Shown here one piece after another: positions 10,851 through 24,200 of a stretch of DNA of 64,000 nt. Each line of letters opens with the position of its first letter. Positions within the stretch are counted from its first letter, which is position 1. Where the stretch lies: NCBI RefSeq assembly GCF_947179515.1, contig NC_067492.1, forward strand, positions 12,449,847-12,513,846, written 5' to 3'. The translations under genes and the position numbers were made by a program. The notes beneath the pieces are model-generated. The model was not told where the DNA came from and did not search any database. It worked only from the letters and a program-made list of their open reading frames with translations. The DNA is from Apodemus sylvaticus. Taxonomy: Eukaryota; Chordata; Mammalia; Rodentia; Muridae.

Positions 10851-11373
10851 AACATTCTCTATGGAACAATGAATGCACTGTTTTGGTTATTGGCAGTTGT
10901 CTTTGAATGGTTCTCAAGACTTCTAAATGCTAATAGGTATCCTGTTAGCTTGCTGGGACCAAGAATGACAAACTGATAGGTTTAAAGAAGAGAAGACTAT
11001 CAACAGTTGGTGGCACACACCTTGAATCCCAGCACTCAGGGGGCAGAGGCATTGCATTGTTGCAGTAAATATTGGGGGTTTCTACCCCACTGTAGATCAT
11101 ATAATTCCCAAATAAAAGACATAAAACCTTTATATGTATAATTAGCCTTAAAGCACTAGAGCTGTGCAGACATCAACCCTCTATGTTATTTTGTCTACTT
11201 CCCTCAATAACCCTGAGATAGAACTAGCCACGTTCAGTCTAAGCTGCTTTTACTCCAACTGGCCAGCCCACAGGGTGACTAATTCTTCTTCCTCCCTCTT
11301 CAGGCCCCAATCCTGGGAACTAAAGCCCCACCTACCTCTCTTCTGCCCAGCTAGGCACAGCAGGCATCTTTTT

Positions 11374-11552
11374 GTTTGTTTGTTTGTTTGTTTGGTTGGT
11401 TGGTTGGTTTTTTTGAGACAGGGTTTCTCTGTGTAGTCCTGGCTGTCCTGGAACTCACTCTGTAGACCAGGCTGGCCTCGAACTCAGAAATCTGCCTGCC
11501 TCTGCCTCCCAAATGCTGGGATTACAGGTGTGAGCCACCACGCCCGGCTTCT
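11374..11552 (-). mobile_element. B1 SINE with (TTTG/TTGG) tail and target-site duplication
   Basis: Near-consensus antisense B1 whose tail has become a TTTG/TTGG tract (11374-11413). The 17-bp duplication starting acagcaggcatc is at 11357-11373 and 11553-11569. It sits in the Pkd1l2-Gcsh spacer. Confidence 0.94.
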
Positions 11553-11717
11553 ACAGCAGGCATCTTTTTTCAACCCGTAGTTTTAAATTAAGGAAGAACA
11601 TCTGCACAACAAAAGCTGGCTTGCTGGAGACTTCTTCACTCCTATGGGGCAACTAGACCTTGGGATAAAGATTCTTAGCATTATAATACATAGCAACAGA
11701 CCAAACCTCAACAAAGG

Positions 11718-11850
11718 TTCTCTGAGTTGGAAGCCACACTGGTCTATAGAGGGAGTTCCTAGACAGCCAGAGTTATACAGAGGAAACCCTGTCTCGAAAA
11801 ACCACGAAAACAGCAACAAAAGCCAAAAACAACTAAACAAAAAGTCAAAA
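11718..11850 (+). mobile_element. B1 SINE, 5'-truncated
   Basis: Right half of B1 (ctatagagggagttcctaga to ccctgtctcgaaaaacc) with a long A-rich tail. Confidence 0.75.
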
Positions 11851-12171
11851 ATACTTTGTCAGTGGTGGTAGTGCACACCTATAATCCCAGCATGCCCAGC
11901 TCCTCTAGGGGCCCTGACTGGGTTTGTTTTCACTGTTACAGAATTAAAAGGCAGGGGAAAGTCTCTATAGGTAGCATCTGAGAACCCTGAACACAGTAAA
12001 CAGGAGCAGAGAGAATCATCAGTTGAAGAGAGGCTTTTATTGAGGGTGAAGAAATGTGCAGAAGACCCAGAGAGATCTCTGTAAAGCAGAGTGGTGACTA
12101 GGGAAGCCAAGAAATCCAGTCTCCTCCTCCTCCTCTTCTTTTTTTTTTTTAAATAAATCTTTAATCTATCA

Positions 12172-12179
12172 ATCATCTA

Positions 12180-12230
<51 letters not shown>

Positions 12231-12232
12231 TT
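12172..12232. repeat. (ATCT)n microsatellite
   Basis: About 14 tetranucleotide units, beside an antisense B1. Confidence 0.94.
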
Positions 12233-12235
12233 TTA

Positions 12236-12378
12236 GTTTGTCAAGACACGGTTTTCTCTGGCTGTCCAGTGTAGCCCTGGCTGGTCTGGATGGAACTCAC
12301 TATAGACCAGGCTGGCTTTGAACTCAGAATCTGTCCCTGAGTGCTAGGATTAAAGTTGTGTGCCACCACCAGGCTGGA
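12236..12378 (-). mobile_element. B1 SINE
   Basis: Antisense B1 with a small internal change: agtgtagccctggctggtct, then tatagaccaggctggctttg. Confidence 0.8.
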
Positions 12379-12399
12379 GTCTCTTCTTGAGGGTTGGGT

Positions 12400-13280
12400 T
12401 TGTTTGTTTGCTGGCCCTGAAGAGTCTTCCCTATAGGGTTGGTCAGTTTAAAGAAAGACAGGATGGCTGGTTGGTCTGCAAGTGCTGTGTAAGCATGTCC
12501 TGATGTGGCCTTGAACTTGTTGCACCATCCCTGAGCAGGAGGCCTGCTGCCGAGGAAGAAAAAGCCTACCCGTTTTAAGCTTTGTCTCAGCTCAGGAAGG
12601 TGTCAAAGAAGCTGGCCATCATGGAAGCTCACCATCTTTGTTATCTACCAGAGAGTTTATCTAAGGGCTACTTCCTGCCACTAGCGGCCCTGGCTCAGCT
12701 TGAGCGTCTAGTACAGCTTCTAGAATATACTGCTCCTCTCTTCCCCTCATCCACTGTACAGACTCTGGGTTCCCTGCTTTCCTCTTGGCTAAAGGAAACT
12801 GAGCCTTATCAGGGAGCCTTCTCTCCCTCTCCCCCAAGGACTTCTGCAGCCATTTCAGGGTAAATCCGGTTCTGTCTTGGTGATGACAACCCATTTCTCT
12901 TGACAGTGAGCATAAGGAATGGAGGTCTCTGACTTGATAACCCCGAGGATGGACAACTCCCGCTTTCTAGCTGGATGCTAGAAATCTTATGGGCCTAAGA
13001 AATAACTCAGTGACTGAGATTGATTGCTTTTCTTGCAGAGGACCCAGCTATAGAGCTATGGGCTGTGAACTCTTGACCTTCTGTCTCTACCTCCTGGGTG
13101 CTGCAGTCAGATATGTACCAGGCCCGCATAAATTGCATGGTTCTGCTTGTTGGGTTTAGAGTCTCTGCCCCTTTTGGGGTCTCTTGGATAATAAAGTGGC
13201 TTCCCTAATTTTTTTTCCTTTTTTCTTCTCCCCCTTTTCTCTTTCTGTCCTTTCCTTCCTTCATTTTTTCTTTTCTTTTT
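12400..13280. other. Spacer between Pkd1l2 and Gcsh without recognised features
   Basis: Apart from the SINEs at its edges, no gene, repeat family or conserved site was recognised. Short open frames here show no family motif. Confidence 0.5.
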
Positions 13281-13290
13281 ATCTTTTTAT

Positions 13291-13431
13291 ATTTTGAAAC
13301 AGGGTTTCTCTGTATAGCTCCCGGTGTACTGGAACTGGCTTTTTAGACTAGGCTGGCCTAGAAGTTAGAGATCCACCTGCCTCTGCCTCCCGAGTGCTGG
13401 GATTCAAGGAGTGAGCCACCATTCCTGGCTG
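13291..13431 (-). mobile_element. B1 SINE
   Basis: Antisense B1: cagggtttctctgtatagct through gagtgctgggattcaagg, about 570 bases upstream of the Gcsh start codon. Confidence 0.85.
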
Positions 13432-13734
13432 TTTTCAGCATTTTAAATCGCATATGATCTGTGTCAGCATGACTTTGTCTGATGCTTAGAATGGTCTTTA
13501 GACGAAATGTATTCCCTGGGGGGTGTCCTTGTGCAGTTTGGCGTGACTGCGCTTAAGGGCCTAGCGGCACCTCGTCTTCCTAGGACTTTTTTTTTTTTTT
13601 GGTTTAGTGGCATGAGACTGCGTTAGCCCAACAAAGCCATCCTTGTTGGAATCTTTCTCTGGCCACTGAGGTGATGCAGTTCAGCGAAATCCATAGATTG
13701 CGGACTTGAAGCTTTTATTTGCAAGATCCCACTC

Positions 13735-13998
13735 TTGGGGCGAGGCTCCGCCCTCCGGTGAGGGCCCGCCTCCTCCCTCCAGCCAGTCTGCGCCTCTCAC
13801 ACAGCCCCATCCGGGCCTCAGCCCCCCACATGCACACACCCCTCGCGCGGGTTGTCCTATCCGAAGTGGAACCTTTAAGATGTCCAATCAGAGCGCGTCT
13901 CTCCAGGGCCCCGCCCCGAGTCCCGGTGCTCCGGCCCACCCCGTCCCCGCCGGCCCGGTGGCGGAGGCAAAGCGCAGTTACTCTCTGGACCTCGGATC
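13735..13998 (+). promoter_or_regulatory. Gcsh: Gcsh CpG-rich promoter and 5' UTR
   Basis: Strongly GC- and CpG-rich compared with its surroundings. It contains a CCAAT box at 13884-13888 and a GC box (ccccgcccc) at 13909-13917, 80-115 bases before the ATG, and no TATA box was seen. This is the usual form of a housekeeping promoter. The transcription start is not fixed by sequence but is probably between these boxes and 13,990. Confidence 0.75.
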
Positions 13999-14137
13999 AT
14001 GTCGCTGCGAGTGGCGAGGAGCGTGCAGGCTGTGGCCTGCAGCCTGCGCACCGCCCTGGCCTTCTGCCCGCCGCGGCCCTGGGCGCCGAGCGCCGCCGCC
14101 GTCCGCTCACTGCGCACCGGATCTGGTTTGCTGTCGG
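13999..14137 (+). CDS. Gcsh: Gcsh exon 1: transit peptide
   Basis: Codes MSLRVARSVQAVACSLRTAL and on to SLRTGSGLLS; the donor is GTAAGT and the split codon is G/TG (Val47). As I recall the reference mouse protein, this segment differs at several positions (for example Ala6, Gln10, Phe22), which suggests either a non-musculus Mus species or a recall error. Confidence 0.95.
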
Positions 14138-17100
14138 GTAAGTGTGGGGCACGTGGTCACCGCTCCTGCCCGCCCCACTCCCAAGCCTCCCGGCCGGAGC
14201 GACCTATAGCCCTGCCCGCGCTTCTTCTCGCTCTTGGGATCCTGGTTCTGCGGCCCTTCTCCCTAAATAGGCGGGAGAGGAGACGAGCAAACTTTGAACC
14301 CGGGGTAGAAAGGTGGAGCTGGGAGGGAAGGACGGCTGGACCCGCAGGTAAACCGGCCACTCGTGCCGGGCTGAGCTTGCTTTTAGGTGCACCGAGACCC
14401 TGAATGTGGGGAGAGCTTAGGTTTGCTAAGTGGACTATTATGATGAACTGCGAAGTGAAATTAAGCAGAAACATACTAAAATTCAGCAGAATGTATATAT
14501 AAATGAATGAAAAGTCAAAGTACAGAAATAAAAAAGCTTTTTACTCTCCTCCCCCGCAAAGCCAAGAGTAGTGTTGAAGCCTGAGCTGTGAACCAGACAG
14601 CAGGCAAAGTGTTCTAGACTTCAGAGGTCTAACGACTGTAATTGAATCACTGATGTGTGCTGGGGCTCAAACGAGGCTGATTTGATGAACTGGAAATAAC
14701 TGGGAGACCTGCCCATTATACGCGTTTGCACAGTTAGCTGGGAAACAGTTTTATGTGCAAGTAGTGGAGACCTTACTCAGGCAGCACAAATCGGACCGGC
14801 TGCTCTCAGTAAGTGCCTTGGGTCAGAAAGCTATGGAACTCAGAATGTCGATTACATTATTCCTCAGTGTGGAGTGCCACGTTGGTTCCTTTCTTGCTGA
14901 AATGTTTCCAGTTTGTCACACATCAGTAATATCAGTCTGTTACTGACTGGAGTACAAGGGTAAAGAAATGCTCAGAGAAGCACTCCGTTTCAAAGCTGGC
15001 ATGGTGGGTGTCTTCTACTTGTAACAATGTCAGCCCTGCTGAGCTGTGAGTCCGAGGCTGGCTGGAGCTACATGCTGAGTTCCAGGTATTAGTTAAATAT
15101 TGCCTAATATATCAATTCCCATGGTCTGCTTAACGACCTGGATTTTCATTTTTACCCTCTTTCAACTGGCAGGATTGTGCACAGCTATTATGCAGGGCAC
15201 AGAGCCTTGTGCTTGTTGTTGATGTGCTTGTTGAAACACAGACATTATTCAATTCTGGTTTTTCCTCTTACAGCTGGGTCTTGGGCACAGTCTCTCAACT
15301 TCTCAGAACCTCACTGCCCTGCATTAGAACACTGGAGGCAATAACTGCCTCAGAGATACTGGGAAGTCAGGTCCTGTCACCTGCAGCTTGACACATTAAC
15401 AGTGAATAGTGTTATTAACTATCATTGCGTGTGCACCAGATAGCAACACTGACCCATATTAAGTAAGTTATTGTATGAGGATGCAGTATCTTCAGTTTCA
15501 GCTCAGTTTTTCTGAGGCCCCAAACCATGGTGGGGTTTTGTTTCTACTTTCTCAAGGCAGGGTTTCTCTGTGTAGCCTTGGCTATTCTGGAACTCCCTCT
15601 GTAGACCAGTCTGGCATAGAACTCATAGAGATCCACCTGCCTCTTCCTCCCTGAGTGCTGGGATTAAAGGCATGCACTATTTTTGAGGTGTGATCTCACT
15701 TGTTCATCTGGTAAGATTCCTGTGTAGCTGGGGATGACTGAACACTGCTGGGACTATAGGCAAATAGCGCCAGACCCAGGTTATCAAACTGTGTTTTTCA
15801 AGGATTAGGAAGAAAGTAATTATTTACCTAATCTGCTTTCTTGAGTGAGGTCAAGGGTTAATGGAGAATTGTAACCTGTGGCTAAGCCTAGGTAGCATTC
15901 CTAGGCTAAAAGGACAATCTGGACTTTGAGGGCAAGTGGATCTGGGTGTACTGAGCTCAGAATGTTGCTGGCTCAGACAGACTAAAGCTGCAAAGTTGAA
16001 GCAGAACAGCGACACTTACTGTCCCATGGTGACCAAGGATAGCACAAAAGGATCAAATATTTGTAATTGTCCGCCTCTTTGGTCAGATGTTGTGTTGAAC
16101 TGATGATTGTTGGTCGGTGATGTAACCAGGGATTCTAAGCCTGTAAGAGAATGGCAGCTGAGAGCCACTGTCACAAAACTGCATCATCTTTGACCCAAAT
16201 CCCTTTTCCTTTATTTTTTAGCAGGGCTGGGAATTGAAGCCAAGGCTTTGACAAGCTCCCTTCCACTGACCTCCAGGCCATTTCTTCAAGGACAGGCATA
16301 AATCATTGCAGAATGCTAAGAACTTGGCCAAGTTAGAATTGCTATAGGAAGACTATTTCAGTCCATAGAACTAAGTGCAGTCACCTTAGTGAACTCTACC
16401 TAAAGGCTCACATCACCCTTTTATCTTTAAATCTTTTGGTTTTCATATCTTAAAAGCTTTATGCTATATGTGTCTTTCTCGCATGTATGTCTGTGCACCA
16501 CGCATGTGCCTGGTGCTCTTGGAGATCAGAGAGGGCTATCAGATTTACTGAAACAAACCGTTACAGAGGGTTGAGAGCCACATGTGAGTGCCGGATCCCA
16601 CTCCTATGGCCCTGTACAAAAGCAGCATATGCTCTGAACTGCTGAGCCATCTCTCTACTTCAAATCTTTTTTTTGAGACAGGGTCTTGTGTTGCCCAAGC
16701 TCCCTTGAACTCAAACTCAATTGATCCCCCTTTCTTAGCCTCTCCACCCATATTATAGCTAAGGTCACTGTGCCCACTGTAAATCAATCCCCTCCCCCAC
16801 TGGCAGGATTGATCCAGAGCCCCACTTGGTAGACAACTTGTCTATTGAGCTACATACTCAGTCCTTCAAAAACTGATTGCTGTGTTTTGAGATTGTCCTA
16901 ATGGTATTTTATTTATTTTTATATTTTTGGGTGTTGTGCCTGTGTTGGAGGTCTGTGCATCGTGTGCATGCAGTACCTGTAGAAGCCACAAGGAGTCAGA
17001 GCTCCTGGGTCTGGAGTTAAGGATGACCATGTGGGTGCTGGGAATTGAGCACGTGCAGCATAAATCTTAACTGCTGAGCCATCTCTAAAGCCATCTTAAT

Positions 17101-20100
17101 GGTCTTACCATTTCAATCCTACCACCTCCTAAGTGCTAGGTCACAGGCATATGCTAAACTAAACTAACCAGCTAGACTTGCCACATTGCCACCTCAGTCC
17201 TATATTCCAGATGGGCTAGCTGTGTCCTGGCAGGCATTACTTTCTGCATGAGCAGGCTTGATTCTGCCTCCCAAAAGCTATCCCCCCAAGCCTGTCTTCA
17301 AAAGAATAGTCACTGAATAAACCCAGAAAATATGGTCTGAGGTTTTTTGAGTGACTTAGATTCATGTTAAAACAAATAAGCCCAAAAATGTACAAGGACT
17401 CCATTTAAGAGATGATCTTTGGAGTTGGAGAGATAGCTCTGAGGTTAAAAGCACTAGTTGCTTTTAGATCCCCAGAAGACCTAGGTTTGGGTAACTCCAG
17501 TTTCTGGGGATCTGACATCTTCTGGCCTCAATGGACTTTGCACACTTGTGGTGTGCATACATATATTCAGGTAAGGCCTACCTGAACCTACATAAACACC
17601 AGTCTTTACAACGTTCATCTCAGTCCATGTGGCTGCACAGCTTTTTAAAATGCCTTATCTTTATACATTGTTGCTCTACCAGGCATGGACTACTTAAGCA
17701 GTGTCAGTTAAATTAAACACCAACCCTGGAGATGTCTTAACCTTTTGACAGCCATGATGTTTGGAGGGCTTTGAAGAAAGGCTGCTGCTGTTTTTCTGAA
17801 ATACTGGTCTTGTGTTTTAGTGCGTAAATTCACAGAGAAACACGAGTGGATCACGACAGAGGACGGCACTGGAACAGTGGGGATCAGCAACTTTGCACAG
17901 GTACTGGGCTGCCCTGAGTTTGTAACAGCCTGCTCTCAAGAGGTTTGGATTCTCTCCACCTTAGGGAAATGGTGCTGTGCTTTGGGCTCTTCTAAAGACC
18001 CTTAGGGGAAAATCAGAAGTAAAGAGGTCAAATGTACATTAGTTAGGGCTTTAGTATGTGTTACAAGGGATACCGTGTTTGGCATGGTGCACAAATCTGT
18101 TACTTCATACTTAGGCCAAGGCAGGGCACTATGAGTTTGAGATTAGCCTGTGCTAAACAGGAAGATTCTTTGAAAAAACAATCATACTGTGTCAAAGTAG
18201 GGAACATTATTTAAGTGTTTTATGTTGGGCAGTTAAGAGCAAACTTGAGAGCTTGGCAGGAAGTACCGTGAGAACACCTGTGACCAAGGATGGAAAACAC
18301 AGCTAATGATGAGCACGGCTAATGCAAAGAGAACCTTTTTGTTTAACCGCCCTTTCTCTGTAACCCTAGCCATGCAGTAGTGCTCAGTGGTCTCAACCTG
18401 TGCATGTGTGCATTGAGGCAGGAGGGGAAATGTTGGAGAAAGTGCACAACTCCTCAGACATGCTGGCTTCTCAGGTCTCCTGGTCTCTGACACTTTCCTT
18501 GGCGTGGCTGTATCCCTCCTGAGGGGGCACAGCACAGTACAGGTTGTTTATCTACAGGGGGAATCACCTGTGTGACAGGTTCAAAATGCATATGATGCAG
18601 CCCGTCCGGGTGATGTGAGGAAAGCCTGGTACGGCGAAGCCGTGGAGACAGGACCACGAGGACCTCTGCTTGATGAGTCCATGGATCTCAGGCACAGGGT
18701 GCTCAGATCAGAGCAGCTAGGAGTTTTGTTTGGAGCATGAGGTTTGTGCCTGGAGGTCAAATCCAGCTGAAGCCTGACCACCTAAGTTTGATCCTTGGGA
18801 TACACTTGGTGGGGGTGACAAGTGGGAACTGAGTCTTGCAGGTTGTCTACAAACTTTCATGTGTTTTTGCACACATACATGCAACACATGAACACACGTG
18901 CCCACAGAACGCCTAACATTTTAAATTGTTGCCGGGTGGTGGTGGCGCATGCCTATAATCCCAGCACTCTGGGAGGCAGAGGCAGGCAGATTTCTGAGTT
19001 GAGGCCAGCCTGGTCTACAGAGTGAGTTCCAGGACAGCCAGGGCTACACAGAGAAACCCTGTATCGAAAAAAAACCAAATCCAAAATAAATAAATAAATA
19101 AATAAATAGTTATTTTTGACGGGCTGTGGAGTGAACCCTGGGCCTCACATTCCAGGCAGGCTCTCATCCGCTGAGGTACGGCTCTAGCCTTTCCTTCTCA
19201 TTTTGAGCTAGGCTCTGACTGAGGTGACTTAGCGGCCTTGAACTTGTTCTATAGCCCAGCTAGGGGTTTTGAACTTGGTTCTCCCCTCCTTAGCCTCTGA
19301 TATGTGTACCACCAGGTCTCATCTAATCTTTTTTGTGCAATGGAATCTTGTTATGTAGCTGAAGCTGGCTTTGAACTTATAACCCTCCTACATCTGTCTC
19401 CTAAGTATTGGGTTTTAGAGATATCCCACCACCCCTGGCCCATTTTACATGTTTAAGGAGATATAAAGAAAATCAAAGAGCCGGGCGGTGGTGGTGCACG
19501 CCTGTAATCCCAGCACTCTGGGAGGCAGAGACGGGAGGATTTCTGAGTTCGAGGCCAGCCTGGTCTCGAGGCTGTCAGAGTGAACTCCAGGACAGCCAGG
19601 GCTATACAGAGAAACCCTGTCTTCAAAAAAAAAAAGGGAATGTAGCTCCAAAATATAGACTAAATTATACATAGACAAAATACAATTTGTCTCTTTCTTG
19701 TTGTCTGGCGGGGTCAACTTCTGAGACACTTTAATGTTTTTATATTTTAGGAAGCTTTGGGAGATGTTGTTTACTGTAGTCTTCCTGAAGTCGGGACAAA
19801 ATTGAAAAAACAAGGTGAGTGTGCGTCTCACTTGGAATGCCATGGTCCATTTTCTGACCTGATCTTCATCTGAATGGCCACTCGTTTGCACTCAGGGTCA
19901 GTTAGAGTAATTTCGGGAAAAGAGAATCTTCAAACAGGACTGTGTAGCAGTTCCTGCGGGGTTCACTGACTTCCACAGGCAGTCTACAGCGAGCGGGTGG
20001 ACGGCGTTCCGCTACAGAGAGCCACTGAGGAGCTCCTTTCTTTACTCGACTTCCCCCTCAGTGTGTGTATCAGGCTGAAGAAGGCCGTTGGGGCTGTGGA

Positions 20101-21209
20101 GAAGTAATGTCTCAGCAATCGCTGCCTTACAGTTCTCCACCCAGCTCTGGGTTGTTTATAGTTTATATATTGACACACCTAGCTGTCTCAGATCATGAGC
20201 ATAGAGAATATCTACTTTATAACGAAAGTCAGGAGGTAGAGGGTCAACACTATCTCTTCACCCACAAAAAAGGATACTGAGGTTTCTGGTTGTAAAGGGA
20301 GCTGGTGGTGTAGCTCAGTGGTCAATTTGTTGGCTAGCGTGCACATGTTACCCTGGGCTCCATCTCCAGCACTGCAAAAGTAAAAGCTAAAATCTGCCTA
20401 CCTTTGCATGTAGCAGAGAGAATCCAGCATAAAGTCAGCCTATTTTTTGTTGCTTTTGGGGGGCGGGTAAGATTTATTTTATTTTACTGTGTATGAGTGT
20501 TCGTCTGCATGTTGCATGCACACTGTGTGTGCGCCTGGTGCCTGCACAGGCTTCAGAAGGGCATTGGAACTGCTGTAGTTATAGGTAGTGTGGATACTGT
20601 GAGCTGAACACGGTTTTCTCTAAAAGCAACAGGTATTCCTCAGCCCAGAACCTGGTTTTTAAAACCTAGCCTCACAATTTACCAGTCATGTGACTTCAGC
20701 AAAGTTACAGAATTGACCGTGAATTATTGACATATATGATAGTACTGTTCATCTCGGATGTCTTGATTTCTAAGTATCTTTAATAGAATCTCCCATGCAT
20801 ACCCACTTTGATCTTGTGTGAGGCTTTCAGTTTCTCTTTGTAATAAGGGTTCTGTAGACTGAATTCAGGTCCTTGTGCCTAAGGCGAGCCTTGTACTGCC
20901 TCAGTGCCCTACGGAACCACATTGTACTGAGTTGGTATTGTATGTACCGAACTCCCTGCCCTTCTTGATGATTTTTTTGTTTTTGTTTTTGTTTTCTTGG
21001 TTTGCTGGTTGGTTGTTTTGGTTTTTGTTGTTGTTGTTTGTTTTGTTTTGTTTTTTTGAGACAAGATTTCTCTGTGTAGTCCTGGCAATCCTGGAACTCA
21101 CTCTGTAGACCAGGTTGGCCTGGAACAGAGGTCCACTGCTGGAATTAAAGGTGTGTACCACTACTACCTATGTGGTTTTGGGGTGTGTGTGTGTGTGTGT
21201 GTGTGTCTA

Positions 21210-21240
<31 letters not shown>

Positions 21241-24200
21241 TGCATATGCCATGGAGCATGTATGGAGGTCAGAGGACAATTTGGGGCAGTTAGCACCAGA
21301 CTTGGCAGCAGGTACCTTTTGTAAAGAATAAAATAAAGATAGGGTCTCTGTGCTGGAGCGATGATAGTTCAGTGGTTAAGAGCACTAACTGCTCATCCAC
21401 TCCCAAAGGAACTCAGTTGATTCCCAGCACCCATATGGTGGCTCGCAACATCTGTTCCTCCAGCTCCAGGGCACCTGACTGTCATCCCCTCCACCCCGCC
21501 TCTGAGGGCATCAGCACATGCACACAGAATACATGCATAAATGTAGGCAAAACACCCATAAACATAAAAAATTATAAATTTTAAAAATGAATTGAAAGAA
21601 CAAACAAAAACAAAAATCCAAGGTCTCATTCTATAGTCCTGCCTGGCTTCCCACTCACAGAGGTCCCCCTGCCTCTTCTCCCTAGGTCGGGGATCAGATG
21701 CCTGGCTCTTAAGATGTAGGCTTGGTATGGTATGAACAACCATGGCCTCTATAAGCTCATATATTTAAATGCTTGGTCCCCAGTTAGTTGTGTAGGATTG
21801 GGAGGTGTGGGCTTTTTAGAGAATGTGTGTCATTGGGCTTTGAGGTTTCAAAAGCCCATACTAGGCCCAGGCTTCTCTCTGGGCCTACGACTTGTTGATC
21901 AGACGTGAGCTCTCAGCTGCGGGTCCAACACCATGCCATCCTGCGTCCAGCACTCTGTAAGGAGTCCCAGTGAAGTGCTTCCTTTAAGAAGTTCCTCCGT
22001 CGTGGTGTCTCCTCACAGGGTGAGCAGTAAGGAAGGCACTTGGCGTTCCTCTTACTAGGTGATTTTGGCTCACTCTAAAAGGCAGACTCCCAGGAGGGTG
22101 CTGCAGTTCAAATCCTGGCACAGTTCTTTCAGCTTACCAAGCCCCTTGGGTGACCGCCTGTGTACCCATAGTTTAGGGCTCCTCCACAGGCCAGGATATG
22201 TGATGCCATGGGTAGTAAACTGAAAGTGTGCTGTGGCACTGAACGCCAACACACTGCCAGCGTGCCATTTACAGTGTGCGGAGTATGCATGTTCACTTTG
22301 AAGCTATCTATGCCTTTCTTGTACGAACTCCACAGCACCTTGACTATAAATAAAGACACTCAGAATTTTTTAGCCTGACTGAATGGGAGATAACTACTTT
22401 TTTTTTTTATAGTTTGCTTTTATATTGTTTTGTAACACTGTTTGTTTTGACGGGATGTCGGGGAGACAACTTGCAAGAGATGTCCTTCTCTCCTTGTACC
22501 TTGGTCCTGGGGACTGAACTCAGGTCCTCAGGCTTAGCAGCAAGCATCTTCTCCTAATGAACCATCTCAAGAGGTTTTTTAGTTTGGGGTATTTATTTTG
22601 AGACAGGATCTTCTTTAGCTCAGGCTAGCCTCTTAACTCCCTGTGTAGCTAAGAATGACCTTGAACTGATTCGCCTGCCTCTGTCTCCCCAGCACTGATT
22701 ACAGTGTTACCACCACACCCAGTTTATTCAGTGTTGGGGACTGAACCTAAGGTGCATGAGTGCTAGGCAAACGCTCTGTCCACTGAGCTATATAGCTTAC
22801 CGTATTTTCTGTTTTGGTTTGTTTGTTTAGACAGGGTCTTACTATGTATCCCTGGCTGGTGTGGAACTCACTTTATAGACCAGGCTGGCTGCAAACTTAG
22901 AGAGATCCTCTCAAGTGTTGGGACTAAAGGTGTGAGCCACCACTCCTAGACACATTTTGTATTTTGGGTTTGTTTTTGTTTTTGTTTTTTTGTTTCTCTG
23001 TGTAGTCCTGGCTGTCCTGGAACTCACTCTGTAGACCATGCTGGCCTCGAACTCAGACATCTGCCTGCCTCTGCTCCCAAGTGCTGGGATTACAGGCATG
23101 CGCCACCAAGCCCAGCAACATTTTCTATTTTCAAGTCACTGACTTGATGACTTGATGACTATCTTTCGCTGCTTCCTTTTAGAGGAGTTTGGCGCTTTGG
23201 AGAGCGTGAAGGCTGCCAGTGAACTCTACTCTCCTCTGTCAGGAGAGGTAACTGAAGTCAATGAAGCACTTGCAGAAAACCCAGGGCTCGTCAACAAATC
23301 CTGTTACGAAGACGGTGAGTTGCTGCTCAGAATTTCATTCCTACATTAAAGTAACTCAGTCAAGTATGCCTACAGCAGTTTTCTCCATGTTATAGATGAA
23401 TGAACAACCTCAAAAGTGTAACCAGGGTCGTATAGCCAGTAAGTGGCAATATTAAGATTTGGTTATGGTTCTCTTTGGCTTGCTGCCTTGCCCCTCAGAC
23501 TTTCCCTTTGGGGTTGGATGGTTTCAGATGGGGTCACTACATAGATAGCTCTTGCTGGTCTTAAATTCACAGAGATCCTCCTGCCTCTGCCTCCTAAGTG
23601 CTGGGATTAAAGGCTTGCACCACCATGCTGGCTTTCAATCTTTCTACTTCTATTAGTTCTAATAGTTAATGTTTGGTATGCCCTTAAAAACATATGTCTG
23701 TGCAGGTGCTCTTAACCACTGAGGCATCATCTCTCCAGCCCCAAGGTTTCTTTTTGTTGTTGTTTTTCTTTTTTTTGTTTTTCAAGACAGGGTTTCTCTG
23801 TGTAGCCCTGGCTGTCCTGGAACTCACACTGTAGACCAGGCTGGCCCTTGAACTCAGAAATCCGCCTGCCTCTGCCTCCCAAGTGCTGGGACTAAAGGCG
23901 TGCGCCACCACTGCCCAGCCCTAAGGTTTCATTTTAAAATATTTTAATTAAAAAAAGTTATTTGAGCCGGGCATGGTGGTGCACACCTTTAACCCCACTC
24001 TGCAGGAGGCAGAGGCATTCGGAGGTCTGAGTTCAAGGCCAGCCTGGTTTACAAACTGAGTTCTGGGCTGGAGAGATGGCTCAGCGGTTAAGAGCACTGA
24101 CTGCTCTTCCAGAGGTCCCTGAGTTCAAATCCCAGCAACCATATGGTGGCTCACAACCATCTGTAATGAGAGCTGATGCCCTCTTCTGGAGTGTCTGAAG

